A stretch of 32,799 bases of DNA from Catenaria anguillulae PL171. Lineage: Eukaryota > Blastocladiomycota > Blastocladiomycetes > Blastocladiales > Catenariaceae. Shown piece by piece: positions 1 through 10,293 of the stretch (position 1 is the first letter of the stretch; each line of letters starts with the position of its first letter). The stretch spans positions 1-32,799 of the forward strand of contig MCFL01000274.1 in assembly GCA_002102555.1 (NCBI GenBank), read 5' to 3'. A program made the position numbers and the translations under genes. Under the pieces are notes generated by a model. That model did no database searches. It worked only from the letters and a program-made list of their open reading frames with translations, and was not told the DNA's origin.

Positions 1-298
1 GGATGATTGCATTCGGTTGCGTTCAATGCATTCCATTGCTGTATTGCATTATGCATGGAATCATCACGTTATTGTGCACAGGATGATGGATCGGCCATCA
101 CCACAGGTCCATGTGCAAGAATTGTGACGGATGGGATGGGCTTCCGATCCGCCTTGCCGTTCCAATTTGTTGTCCGCACCTCCACACGTCGTCAGTCGTC
201 GGTCGGCCAGATGGTCTGTTCTGCCGATTCTTTATGCATGGGTCGCGGATGTGACGTGACATCAGACCTCTCCATCCACCCTATTCACACATCAACAA
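1..298. other. Upstream region of the SDR gene, no gene seen
   Basis: No convincing reading frame or RNA gene is visible on either strand. The first 60 bases repeat short GCATT/TGCAT words several times. The stretch just before the ATG at 299 is pyrimidine-rich and then A-rich, as expected for a fungal promoter and leader. No clear TATA box was found. Confidence 0.4.
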
Positions 299-1345
299 AT
301 GAATCAGGTTATATCCACAAACGCAGACGCAATGGATCTGTCGCCCTCCCTCTCCTGGCTGCTCACGGCCATCACCGCTGGCGCCCTCGCCACAACCACC
401 CTTCTCCACCTGCGTTTCCGGCACCGCCAAGCCAACCGCCTGGCCAAACGCCGCGGCCTCCACATTGTTCTCGTTGGCGCCTCCTCGGGCGTCGGCGAAC
501 AACTCGCCTATCAGTACGCCTCGCGCGGCGCACGCCTCGTCCTTGCTGCCCGGCGCGAGTCGCTCTTGGCCAGTGTCCGCGAGCAATGCCTGGTGTTGGG
601 CGGAACACAGGTCACTTGCGTCAAGACAGACGTCACTTGCCATGCCGATTTGCGCAACCTGCACACCATCGCCACACAGTGTCTTGATGGACACATTGAC
701 TCGGTCATTTACTGTGTCGGGGCACTCACCATCTGCCCCTTTGACGCCACGCTCGCCGCCTCGGACGAGCAAGCCGCCAACCTTATAGATCAGGTGTTCA
801 AGGTCAACGCCACGGCACCCATCTTGCTCGCTCGTCTCTTTCTCCCATCCTTGCGGGAAACCGCGCTCAAGGTCGCCTCCACGCGCAGGCACTCAGCGTC
901 TTCGTCTCGCAAGTCGGCAGTCAAGGAGGTGCCGCCGCACTTGCAACCCAACATCACCGTCATTTCGTCAGTCGCAGGCTTGCTCCCGGCCCCGTCACGT
1001 GCGCTCTATTGCGCATCCAAGGCAGCACTCCATGGATTCTTTGATTCGTTACGTATCGAAGAGCTCAGGTTCAACCGCGTGTGCCCTGTTCGTGTGCACC
1101 TCGTGGCACCTGGAACCATTGTCGGCACGGATTTGCGTGCCACGGCGCTCGACAAGGCCCTGTGGAAGGACGGCATGCCCGTGGGAAGCAAAAAGGCCGG
1201 GTTGAGTGCTTTGCAGGTCGCGCAAGAGGTTGTGCGGCAGGTCGATGAGGTCCTCGTGTTGCCCAAATGGTACGAGGCGGCAGTCGTCTTGCGAGCTATT
1301 GTACCGGGGGTTGTGGATTACATGGCTGGAAAAAAGTATCAGTGA
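299..1345 (+). CDS. ER-anchored short-chain dehydrogenase/reductase (11-beta-HSD1/DHRS7-like)
   Basis: This 348-residue protein is a classical short-chain dehydrogenase. A hydrophobic segment at about residues 18-38 is followed by a basic patch (RFRHRQANRLAKRR), which suits an N-terminal membrane anchor with the enzyme on the cytosolic side. The Rossmann nucleotide-binding motif GASSGVG is at 60-66, Asn170 sits in a KVNAT context, Ser223/224 precede the active site, and the catalytic YxxxK is Tyr237/Lys241 (YCASK). It most resembles the 11-beta-hydroxysteroid dehydrogenase / DHRS7 branch, which reduces or oxidises lipid-like alcohols and ketones with NADP(H); the real substrate cannot be read from sequence. 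The last four residues, KKYQ, fit the dilysine KKxx ER-retrieval signal, which needs a cytosolic C-terminus and so agrees with the predicted topology. The single-exon frame starts at the first ATG. The next gene lies 2 kb away on the other strand. Confidence 0.93.
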   Translation: MNQVISTNADAMDLSPSLSWLLTAITAGALATTTLLHLRFRHRQANRLAKRRGLHIVLVGASSGVGEQLAYQYASRGARLVLAARRESLLASVREQCLVLGGTQVTCVKTDVTCHADLRNLHTIATQCLDGHIDSVIYCVGALTICPFDATLAASDEQAANLIDQVFKVNATAPILLARLFLPSLRETALKVASTRRHSASSSRKSAVKEVPPHLQPNITVISSVAGLLPAPSRALYCASKAALHGFFDSLRIEELRFNRVCPVRVHLVAPGTIVGTDLRATALDKALWKDGMPVGSKKAGLSALQVAQEVVRQVDEVLVLPKWYEAAVVLRAIVPGVVDYMAGKKYQ

Positions 1346-1592
1346 AAGCCAAACCGTCTTGATTGAACAATGTATGTGCACTTCGATTTCACTCCTTATG
1401 TACCTCGACGTAAATATCTCATGTGGATCTGTGCTTGATGCCCAGCATTGATGCATAGCACTGTACGTTAGGGAGCCAAGGCATGGTTACATGTCTTCTT
1501 GCAGTGATCCACCTTGGGTATTTAGCCCATTTGCCTGACACATCTTTATTTACTCGACCACCCACTCTTGCGTCAGCGTGACGCAATCGACC

Positions 1593-1910
1593 ATGGCCAC
1601 CACCACACTTTTCCCGTCTGCTTGTTCCCATCAACAGCCCACAAATACTCGTCCTGCACAAAAGGCGTTGTTCCTGCAATCATCAATATCAATGTCGGTG
1701 CAAGGTGGCAGCGGACATATGGCACACAGCCGACAACCAGAGTCAGCGCTGAGTTGACCATCAATGAGACAAGGAGGAGGTTCTGGCGTGGAATCCATAC
1801 ATTCCTTGGACATGGCCGTGTGTGGCCGGCTCAAGGCAACAGATGAGCCAGGTACATACTCCAGCTTCAGCTCACAAGGAAATCGATTCGCCTCACACAG
1901 TTCCATATAG
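1593..1910 (+). other. Possible small reading frame interrupted by one TGA
   Basis: An ATG in excellent context (GACCATGG) at 1593 opens a 54-codon frame ending in TGA at 1755-1757. The same frame stays open for 50 more codons to a TAG at 1908. Composition (Ser, Gln, Gly, His) resembles the low-complexity parts of real proteins in this window. I recognise no domain. It could be a decayed gene, an unrecognised exon, or chance. No splice signals that would remove the TGA are apparent. Confidence 0.2.
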
Positions 1911-2200
1911 ACTCAGGCAGATCAGTAGCGTGTGTTGACCGTTTATGTCCTCTCTCCGGTGATCACCGACTCCAGCGAAATGTGATTCCACTCGTCTCTA
2001 CCTGCGTCTCTACTTGTCTGTCCTGTCCTAGATGCTTGAGCGGTTTCCTTGCTATCAGAGTCTGTCTGTATCATGTCTCACGCACTCGTCGAGGGTGATC
2101 AGCCTTGGCTGACTCACATTTGACTTGGTGGCATTACAACACACACAGGCAGGTGTGTCCCGAGTCGTGGGGTCCGCAAGATGCTCAAGCCTTGTCAAAG

Positions 2201-2512
2201 ATGGTCTCGCGGTTATCGTGGGTATGTTGCCGCGGGCTCGATGATGGGAAATGGGACTTGGTTCGAGCGACGGCAGTGCCGCGAAATGGTGGTCGCGTTG
2301 TCATGTGGTATGATTCGAATCCGGGCAGGCATGCATGGTTGATTTCGAGACAAGGTTCTGCAAGTAGGGATTTGGAGGATGCCTCGAATTTCGATGTGAC
2401 TCTGGCCAATTGCGTGGACGTGACCCAGCAGTGGGTGCTTGAGTATGTGAAGCTGTGTCAGGTAAATGGGCTCGATTCGCACGGGGTTTCGAGAATGGAG
2501 AGCCATCCGTAA
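2201..2512 (+). CDS. Possible small hypothetical protein or exon
   Basis: A 103-codon frame starts at an ATG with A at -3. Its composition is protein-like: mixed charged and aromatic residues and several Trp (for example WYDSN, QQWVLEY). I do not recognise a family. Two splice-like signals border it. Upstream, a CTGAC branch-like site and an ACACACAG acceptor end at 2148. Inside, CAG followed by GTAAAT at 2461 would be a good donor after codon 87. A further open stretch at about 2550-2690 (frame reading FKVDADDTARII) could be a later exon, but I could not find splice phases that join them cleanly. It may be a fragment of a multi-exon or decaying gene. Confidence 0.27.
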   Translation: MVSRLSWVCCRGLDDGKWDLVRATAVPRNGGRVVMWYDSNPGRHAWLISRQGSASRDLEDASNFDVTLANCVDVTQQWVLEYVKLCQVNGLDSHGVSRMESHP

Positions 2513-3353
2513 CGTGGCAAAATATTATCAATACGTACACATTGCTAGATTCAAGGTTGACGCGGACGATACGGCGAGAATTATTTCGAAACTGTGTTCT
2601 TCATGCTTGCGTGTCCAATTGAGTCGAAAACTGCCAGCGGCGGACAACCGTGGCGCGTGCAGGACCGACTTGGACTTGGATTTAGAGTGAGGATAGACCA
2701 AAGCCCGAGGATTCATCATAACGTGTGTCATGTAATTCAAATCGAAATTGAGAAACCAATGAAGGTAGCGAGAGAGAAAACACGATTGGGTTGGGAGATA
2801 AGGAAATCAAGCGAAGAGTATGGATTTGGTGTATGGAGGGGCGTTGAATATCACGTCCACCCCGCCGAGTAAACGAGCGAAAGAGAGATTGTCAAATGTC
2901 GTACTGCCCAGCGAGGCACAGGCAGGGAGTAGGGCGGGTAACCTGGAAGGAGGGGACAACTGGTTCGGAAAGCAAAACACGAAGCGTCAAAGAAACATGA
3001 GCGCCGACAGTCAAGGTAGGAAGGCAAGGGGAAAGAACGCAAGAGAACAGCAACGCAAACGACAAGCAAAGAAACATTGAAAGAGAGACGGGTAAGAAAA
3101 TGTAGATGCAAGTGGGGGTAGATCATTTCCATTTCATGACATGGGGTGGGAGGGGGAGGAAGCAAGAGAAAAGGGGAGAGAGGGCGAGCGGATAAGGCGA
3201 AATGGGTTTGTCAAGGGCAAATGAGACAGGGACAACAGCAATAAAGTGACCAATGCATACGAACGCGATCCGAGCAACACAAGGCGGATCCAAGACGACT
3301 TGACCATTTTGGCTCAGACAAAGCCCTCCACCCCGCAGGTTCGCACCACACAT

Positions 3354-5884
3354 TTACTGCCCAAATCCCTTGCTCCCACCATTCCCACCCATCGCGCCGT
3401 GTGCATTCCCGCTGCTCACCGTAACCCCCATCATCCCACCACCCAATGCACCGCTCACGGCCTGTCCACGGTGATGATGCATGAACTGCGCATGTTGCGC
3501 GGCCGTCATGGCCGCCGCCGCACCTGCTAGTCCGTGCAATTGCTGGAGCGCGTGCAGATCGGTACCAGAATCACCACGCTTGTTGAGCTGGCCGGCGGCT
3601 GCAGCCGCAGCCGCAGCAGCAGCAAGCATGGCCGCCTGTTGCTGCTGCTGTTGCTGCTGTGAAGGCTGTGCGCCTGCAGGCATACCGACTGTGGCCGGGT
3701 TGGACCCGGTGCGCGCGCGAACCAGTGCGGGAACAAGATCGCGAATACTCGTCCCATTGCTGGATGAGGGCATGGACGGGGGCGGGGGCGGAACCAAGTG
3801 CGCCGGCTGCATTTGCATGGGTGGATGTGAATGTGAGTACGCTTGCAGCCCACCGCCGACTTGCTGATGATGTTGGTTGTGCCCCACTGGAACGTGTGGC
3901 GGAGGCGGCATGTGGTGCTGTCCCTGCGATGGATTTGATGGCTGCTGTTGCGGGTACGAGTGAGAAGGCCATGCGGGGGGTGGGTACCAGGTTCCCTGTT
4001 GGGGCTGATGCGGTGGAGGAATGCCGGATCCGGACCCGTTTGACTGAGATAACGGGTTTGCGTGATGCGGCGGGAGTTGGGCCACCGAGTAAGGACGCGG
4101 AATGTTGTAATATTGTTGCTGCCCAGAGCCGTGGGGGTGGGGATGTTGGTGAGACCCACTTGATGGCTGAACTGGCATGGGCGTCCGAGACGACGATGAG
4201 CTGTTATTGCCTGGTACCGTGTTGGGATACGCTGGTGGCGGATACATTGGTTGATGATGCTGAGAAACGGGAGGGTAAGGCGCCGAATGCATGTAATGCT
4301 GCTGGCCATTTGGTGGGTGACTAGGTCCTGCCGATGGGAGCCCTTGGTGTTGCTGGTGAACGGCCGCATGTGGATTCGCGTGCGGGTGGTGGGCTGAAGC
4401 ACTTGGTAAAGACCCATACGAATGCGATCCTTGGTGCCATGATGGCGCTGATGATGTAGCAGACCCAGTGCTTGGTAATGACGAAGTGGAAGCAGATGTC
4501 GATCGGTGTGCAGCGAGTGCGGCGGCGGCCGAGTTTGGTCGGGGTACAGGATCCGAAATGGCAACGGCTGGAATGGATGGCATGACCTTGGCCGAGTGCG
4601 ACTGGGGCGGGTACGACGGTGTGGATTGGCGCGACCCAGTTGAAGACGACGACGATCCATGTGCTAGCGAAGCTGAAGAAGAAGCAGCCGCAAGTGCGGC
4701 CTGCGACTTTTTTCTAGACAGCGATCGCGTCACTCGCGTTGACCCAGAATGGCTGTGGTTGATGGTGGCTGCAGCCGAAGACCCGTGCTCTGCGGCCGTC
4801 GGTAGTGAAGACACGTCTTCTGCACTGCTTGCGGATGAGCCCGACGCCATCCCACCGGCCATGCGCGACGCTGACGGTTGTTGATCCTGAGACTGCGAGG
4901 AAACCACGGGCTGACTTGCAGGTGGCGGGGGTGGGAGTGGCAGCTGATGCAAGTGTTGCAAGTGCTGGACCGACAGCTGGCCAAGAAAGCCAATCTCGTC
5001 CGGCGACATGGTACGCGTATCCTCGTCAATGGCCACCACGTTGAGTTCCTGCTGCAACGGTGTCAAACCCAAGTCCCTGCTCTCCTCGGCCAAATGCGCG
5101 TCCAACTGCTGCACATGCGCGATCCAATCGTCGCGTGCGATGGCGGCCTCAAACTTGATGTACGAAAGAAACTCCCACTCCATGCGGTTGATTTCCTCGA
5201 GCGAGAAGATACCCTGGGACACGTGGACCCAGGTGCGGTTCGAGTACGTGTCGTCGTACAGCAGTTTGCACGCGAGCATGATGGCGGCCAGCATGACACG
5301 GTGCGGCGTGATAGAGGTGCCCGCGCAGTTTGGGTTGCGATCTCGCAGCCGGCGGACCAGGTACACGGCGGCAACCATGGCGTTGAGCGGCGTCCGAGTG
5401 CGATGGACGGCATTGTGGATAAAGTCGCGGAACAGCGGGATCGGGGGTGGCTGCTGTTGCTGCTGCTGCGGGTGGCCGTTGTGATCAAGGGTCGGGCCAT
5501 CAAGGTTGACGGGCGGCGGGGGTGCCACTGGCGGGCAGTTGAACCACGCCTTGAGGAGCCCATAGCTGACGTCTGCAAAGCGCAGTCGGCAATTGCGCAG
5601 GGTGGCATCAGTGAAATGACAGATTCCGTCCATGGGAAAACGGGGATCGTATTGTATCGGCAATGGGTGATAAACCTTCCCTGCAAGCAGCCAGGTGGGA
5701 AGGGAGGAAAGTGGCAAAAGATGATGAAGAAAGAAAGAAAGAAAGAAAAAACGAAAACAAAAAAGAGTCACGTTCGAGCAGCGAGTATGGCGAGCAAGTA
5801 AAACGCACCAATGACCCTTGTGCGAAGCACTTTGATATGCCCATTCGACTCCCTCGCCCACTGGTCATCCGAAATGATGTACAT
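3354..5884 (-). CDS. Pho85-type cyclin (PCL/CLG1-like) with long low-complexity tail
   Basis: The protein carries a cyclin box of the Pho85/CDK5-partner family at about residues 109-205 of an 800-residue model: FRDFIHNAVHR, then TPHRVMLAAIMLACKLLYDD, then GIFSLEEINRMEWEFLSYI. Such cyclins bind a Pho85-like kinase and steer it in cell-cycle, polarity or nutrient control. The remaining roughly 550 residues are Ser/Pro/His/Gln-rich with a Q8 and an A10 run, probably disordered, and much longer than in yeast Pcl proteins. The uninterrupted frame has no ATG before 5633. I infer an upstream exon 5884-5809 (start ACCATGT) joined over a 128-nt intron (5808-5681, GTGCGT..TTGCAG) that contains an (AAAG)n tract; phases match. 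A start at 5633 without the intron, giving 759 residues, is the alternative. Family call firm, start uncertain. Confidence 0.86.
5681..5808 (-). other. Predicted first intron of the cyclin gene, with (AAAG)n tract
   Basis: The donor reads G|GTGCGT and the acceptor TGCTTGCAG. Between them lies a pyrimidine-rich stretch on the coding strand, seen as repeated AAAG units on the plus strand at about 5727-5750. Splicing in phase 1 keeps the frame and adds 25 codons plus a split codon ahead of the cyclin frame. Inferred only from signals and phase. Confidence 0.45.
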
Positions 5885-8004
5885 GGTAATCAACAAAGTT
5901 GCCGCCGTCAGGTCAATGGCAACACGCGTAGCGCTGGGTTGTGCCAAGTCTGGAAGGCTAGGCCGTTTGCGACGGATGACAGGATGGGCAGTGGTTCAAT
6001 GACTCGGTTGACGATGGCAAGACTTTGACGCGCTCTCCTCCGTTGAGCACCAGGTGAGCGGCCGACAGCAGGTAGCAAGAGAGTGGCAATGCCCAGAGTC
6101 GGTCGGAATGGTCGCGCACGGCGGCAATGCAAATGCAGTCGCTGATAGCTTCGACCCAAAGCGTCTAGTCGTGTACCATGAGGCAATGAGCTGTGGGAAA
6201 TGAGCGATGGACGACGCGCAGGTGGCAGTCGCAAGGTGCAAGGAGCGAATCAGTCAAGGGTCCGCGGAAGGCAGTGGTGCGACGGATGCATGAGGTATGT
6301 GGCGCTGGTATGTGAGCAAGCGAATGGCCAGCATACCGAATATTTTAGGAGTGATAGCCGATAGAAATCGATCCGAGATTCGATCGTGCGGAGCGTGCGA
6401 CCAACACAGGAGCCGAAAGTGGCAAACAACGATGAACGGGATGGTTCTTTGAGCAAGTTTTGCGCTTCCGCAAGGAAAGGCAATCTGCCAACAGCAGTCC
6501 ACTCACTCCGCTGCGGCTGCTGCCAGCTGGCGGATTGCAAAAGCACAAGCACCAACAATGCAAAGCTGCCAAGTGGATGATCGAGCAACCAGCTAATAGC
6601 TTTGTAGTATACTCTGTCCGTCGAATGTCGTCACCCACTGGGTCAATCTTCCCACACTGTGAGAAGATTGTTCAAGTAAAAATCTGACCAAGAACTCGGT
6701 CAATTTGATGAAATGGCGAGGCCAGCGACACAGTAGTTCTCTTTGGCCAGAGTATCGATCGAGGATCCTGCCGACCGTGATAGTGTAAATATATTTCGTA
6801 TCTGCTTGCCAAAGGTCGGAGTGGAGCACAATGCCGGTCAGTCGTCGCGTCAGTCCTGCCAAGTGCAGTGAGGGCACAGACAATGCACGCCGAATGAGAT
6901 TCGTTGGTAAAGAATATGTGTCACGATTCAGACTGGGATATACGTGACAATGCGTGGTTGATGTTGTCAATCGGTGAGGATTTCGTCGAGAGATAATAGT
7001 ATTTGGGGATTTAGGCGGTTTGGTTGGCCTCTTGTACCCAAACACATCCTGTCATCTTTCTTCGCGCTCGCTAACTCGAGCGTCCGCTATGCTGTGTGCG
7101 AGTCGACGACATACCGGCAACAAACCCTTGTCAGGCGATACTTGGCTTGACGCAGCTACATCGCCAATCTCCTTGTATATGGTGACGGAGATGCCGCAGG
7201 CATGACCTGACTGCCCAGCTTCGCAAATTCCTTTGTGCTCGAGTCGTCACACACTCGCACCAAAGCAAAATCACGGATCGGGCGTCTCTTTTTTTTGTCC
7301 TCTTTTCCTTTTCGTACCGCAACAAGCGCTGTTCGCGACAATGGTGCGTTCGCTGCAAACAACGAATCAGAGCGCTCGGGCCCAAAACGACGGCTTCAGT
7401 CAGTCCATCGTATGCCAACATCTACTCTGGGCACACGGGTTTGCCTTGCGAATCGACATCATTGACAAGCTATTGGAAGAAACGCGTCAGGAAGACTCTC
7501 AAGCGTGAAATCGCCCATTCCCACAGAGACTCGGACGCTGACTCGCGTTGTTAGATGCACTCCGGCAATGATGTCAAGCGAAAACTCTGCCAGGGTATGC
7601 CTGCAACATCGGCCCCGCCATCCATCGTGCCGAAGGGACGAACAATGCTTGCGGCAGGACGGGCGATCCTGAGTGGCGGTGAGTCGATCGTCGACCAGAG
7701 TGACTGGGGCCTGCCAGACGGCCAGGATCGCGGGATGCATCCATTTAGACAAGTATCGGGCGATGTAAATCCAGCAGAGTACATGCGGCCGAAAAAAAAA
7801 ACCGATTACGAGTTGCGACCCACAATGACTCATGCGGGGTCAGGATGGAACCTTGTCCGCGATCAGATATTATTGTGTTGTGCCAATTGCGAAAGCTAGA
7901 CAACCGCTTGGACCGGTTCACAATCAGCGATTCCAGACAAACTTCGAGTGCAGAAAAGCGAACTGGAGACAAGCAAGCAGATGATGTGCAACAAATCAAG
8001 CAAC
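5885..8004. other. 2.1-kb gap upstream of the cyclin gene, no recognised gene
   Basis: This separates the 5' end of the cyclin gene from the 3' end of the kinase gene, both on the minus strand. On the minus strand at about 6000-5770 one frame is open and contains hydrophobic stretches (for example ATLLITMYII); the last part is the proposed cyclin exon 1. Elsewhere frames are short and of mixed codon use. The plus-strand candidate at 7341-7899 is listed separately. I see no tRNA, rRNA or transposon here. Confidence 0.45.
7341..7899 (+). other. Weak candidate for a small plus-strand gene
   Basis: Two adjacent open frames follow a pyrimidine-rich stretch. Positions 7341-7508 give 55 codons ending in EETRQEDSQA, and 7555-7899 give 114 codons beginning MHSGNDVKRK. 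A GTGAAA donor-like and a CTGAC..GTTAG acceptor-like signal lie between them, but splicing there does not keep the second frame open for long. Third-position GC bias is weaker than in the firm genes. I recognise no domain. It would converge with the kinase gene. Confidence 0.18.
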
Positions 8005-10293
8005 TCACACATACTCCTTAGTCACACCAATAACTAACCCATGATCATCGTCCTCGTCGTCATCCTCATCATCGTCCACCTCTCCGTTCAAATCAACCTC
8101 CATCTCATCCCTTCTGCCATCCTCCCCACCCTCGCCATCCTCCTCGCCACCACTTGCCGCAACCTCCCACTCCCTCCTACGATCCTCCATTGCCTCCTTG
8201 AGTGCTTTGTACTCTTGACTGCGCTTCCACCTGCCCGCCTCCTGCAACCAGTCGGGCACTTGCCTGAACCTGTCGCTCTCGGGCGCCTGCCCGCGCACCC
8301 ATATGCACAACGGATGCCGGTACAGCAACCGCTTGGCCGTGGGCCGGCGCTTTGCCGAGTGTGCCAAGCATCGCACCACGAAATCCACCAACCACTCGAG
8401 CACTCGCAGCCCGTCGGGCGGGTACACGGCCGTGTTGAGGACGCGGCCGTCGGGCACGGCGCGCAGGATGGACCGCATGGCCATGAGCCGCGGCTTGATG
8501 CGCGTCGACACGTATTCCGGGTTGGCGAGGGGTGAGCCGAGGTGGTCGGCGTCGCAGAGCGGCAGGTAGGACGACAGCATCAGGCCAATGACGATTCCGA
8601 GCGAGTAGATGTCACGAGCAGCCGTGATGCGCGATTGCAGAGAGGTCCATGAGTGGGCGTCGCGGATGTTTGTCGAGGCAAGGGTAGTGTGGGTTGTGGA
8701 GGAGAGGAGTGGCAGGCTTTCGAGCGAGCAGCTGCCCAGGTATGACAGGTTGTCGTACGAGGACGAGTGTGACAGGTACGAGGAGGACATGTGCGACGTG
8801 GAAAAGCCAGAGGGGCGCAGCGGGGAGTGAGCCAGCGCTGGGTGGTGATGGAACGTGTTGTGCTGCGGAGAGGTGATGGGAATGGGTGACGATCGGGGTG
8901 GAGGGATTGTGTGCGTCAATTCGCCAGTTGCCGAAATGCTCGATGCCATATGCAGCTGGCTTGACGATTTCGGCAAATGATTTGCCGATGTGGATCGCGG
9001 GAATGGGGCGTATAGCTGATTGTCACCGGTCAGCATGTTGGCGGTGATGGGCGGCGGAGCTGGGACCTGGTTGCATGCAAATGCTTCGGGAGCCGTGAAT
9101 CCGGGCGTGCCGCAGACCATGGACACGGCCGCAGTGTCTTCAATCTTTTGGGCAAGGCCGAAATCGATGAGGCGATAAATGCGCTTCGGGTGCGGATCGT
9201 CAATTTTTGCTGACGTCGACGAGTCTGGCGACAATGACGATGCTGATGCGGAATCAGACTGCGGAGGCGACGCAAGCGACACATGAGGACAGCGGGGGAT
9301 GCTGCTGCTGTCCCCGCCAAACCCAACATTGGCGAGCTCCCTGTCGCACATGTTGCATGCAATGACAATGTTATTGTTTGATACGTCGCAATGGACCCAG
9401 CCGGCAGAGTGCATGGTCGTGAGTGCGTGTACAAGATGTGTGGCAAGTCGTGCGACTTCAACGAGGGGCAATTGAGGCGTGCGAAAGTCGGGCTGGAGCG
9501 GGCGATGACGGGGGAGCAGAAGAATGTGGCCGTGCGCCAAGGTGCCGGCTGGAATGACCAAGTGAGCGAGCTTGGAGGCAGCATTGGAGTACTTTGATGA
9601 GATGGTAGTGACGAGGCTGGAAAAAATCTTTGACTCCGCGTCTAACGGAACGCTTTCGTCGCCAAGTGTGTTGATTCCGTTGACGTTGGACGAAGGAATC
9701 ATGGCAGCCGGATTTGGTGCACTTGCGTTTGAGAGTAGATTGCTGAGCGACGAGCTAGCCGACATGCCCAGGGTGAGATTCGAGTGCGAGCGCTTGGCAG
9801 CTGCCGTGGCGGCGGCCGCATCGCGTTGTTTTTCCAGGTCCAAGTTATGGATTTCGAGAGCCTTGTTGAGGATACGCTGGACAGTGTCTGGATGCGGAAT
9901 GGTCGAGAGTACTGGCAAATTGGTTCGGGCCAGCTTGACGATCAACGCTTGCGACGATTGGGCCGATGAAACGGACTGGGCCGTGAAGATGAGCGAGCTT
10001 GCAGTCAGGACGTGGCGGTCGAGCTGAACTTGGATGACTTGGATCACGCTCGTCGGTGAAAAGACGCCGTTGGGGTCTGACGTGGTGGTGGTGGCAATCG
10101 TGTCGAGGTCGGAAGCGGGAATGAGGACTGTCGGCTGGTCGGGCGATGCCGTGTCGACGACCATCATGGCGCTGGCGTCGCTCTCGCCGACTTGCCCATA
10201 GTCGCCGAGGGTTGAAAGCTGTGGTGTCATCAGCAAAGACGTGGTAGACTCTGGCGGCATGATCGGATCGTCGCGGTCACGAGTGCATTGCAT
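8005..10293 (-). CDS. Divergent Ser/Thr protein kinase, Cdc7-like, with large inserts
   Basis: This 762-residue protein has a recognisable kinase core split by long inserts. The likely ATP-anchoring lysine is Lys120 (ALIVKLAR). The catalytic loop is HCDVSNNNIV (Asp303, Asn308), the metal-binding Asp377 is in LIDFGLAQ, and the activation segment ends CGTPGFTAPEA (about 394-404). Asp561 in DIYSLGIVIG is the helix-F Asp. The pieces LIDFGLAQ and GTPGF-APE resemble Cdc7, as does the fragmented layout, but the inserts (about 60 residues before DFG, about 155 after APE) are placed differently, and the loop reads HCD..S instead of HRD..K. No clear glycine loop is seen. The C-terminus is strongly acidic. 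A donor-like GA|GTATGT at 8014 with an acceptor at 7963 could instead splice to a short last exon ending at 7896 (781 residues). Cdc7 function would need a Dbf4 partner and is only a possibility. Confidence 0.85.
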   Translation of the reverse strand: MQCTRDRDDPIMPPESTTSLLMTPQLSTLGDYGQVGESDASAMMVVDTASPDQPTVLIPASDLDTIATTTTSDPNGVFSPTSVIQVIQVQLDRHVLTASSLIFTAQSVSSAQSSQALIVKLARTNLPVLSTIPHPDTVQRILNKALEIHNLDLEKQRDAAAATAAAKRSHSNLTLGMSASSSLSNLLSNASAPNPAAMIPSSNVNGINTLGDESVPLDAESKIFSSLVTTISSKYSNAASKLAHLVIPAGTLAHGHILLLPRHRPLQPDFRTPQLPLVEVARLATHLVHALTTMHSAGWVHCDVSNNNIVIACNMCDRELANVGFGGDSSSIPRCPHVSLASPPQSDSASASSLSPDSSTSAKIDDPHPKRIYRLIDFGLAQKIEDTAAVSMVCGTPGFTAPEAFACNQVPAPPPITANMLTGDNQLYAPFPRSTSANHLPKSSSQLHMASSISATGELTHTIPPPRSSPIPITSPQHNTFHHHPALAHSPLRPSGFSTSHMSSSYLSHSSSYDNLSYLGSCSLESLPLLSSTTHTTLASTNIRDAHSWTSLQSRITAARDIYSLGIVIGLMLSSYLPLCDADHLGSPLANPEYVSTRIKPRLMAMRSILRAVPDGRVLNTAVYPPDGLRVLEWLVDFVVRCLAHSAKRRPTAKRLLYRHPLCIWVRGQAPESDRFRQVPDWLQEAGRWKRSQEYKALKEAMEDRRREWEVAASGGEEDGEGGEDGRRDEMEVDLNGEVDDDEDDDEDDDHGLVIGVTKEYV

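Larger units (their letters stand above)
1346..3353. other. 2-kb gap between convergent genes
   Basis: This lies between the 3' ends of the dehydrogenase (+) and the cyclin (-). Apart from the two weak coding signals noted at 1593 and 2201, nothing is assignable. From about 2750 to 3240 the plus strand is strongly purine-rich, meaning pyrimidine-rich on the strand of the cyclin transcript, and probably holds that gene's 3' untranslated region. No tRNA was seen; a TTCGAAT word at 2313 does not sit in a tRNA fold. Confidence 0.5.

Noticed and set aside
2311-2322. TTCGAAT word resembling a tRNA T-loop
   Set aside because: Flanking bases do not form the T-stem and no A box or acceptor stem is present.
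2820-3080. 86-codon Lys/Arg-rich plus-strand frame
   Set aside because: Produced by a purine-rich tract that is probably the cyclin 3' untranslated region on the other strand.
4878-5801. 307-codon plus-strand frame
   Set aside because: Opposite the cyclin box; no domain and no supporting signals.
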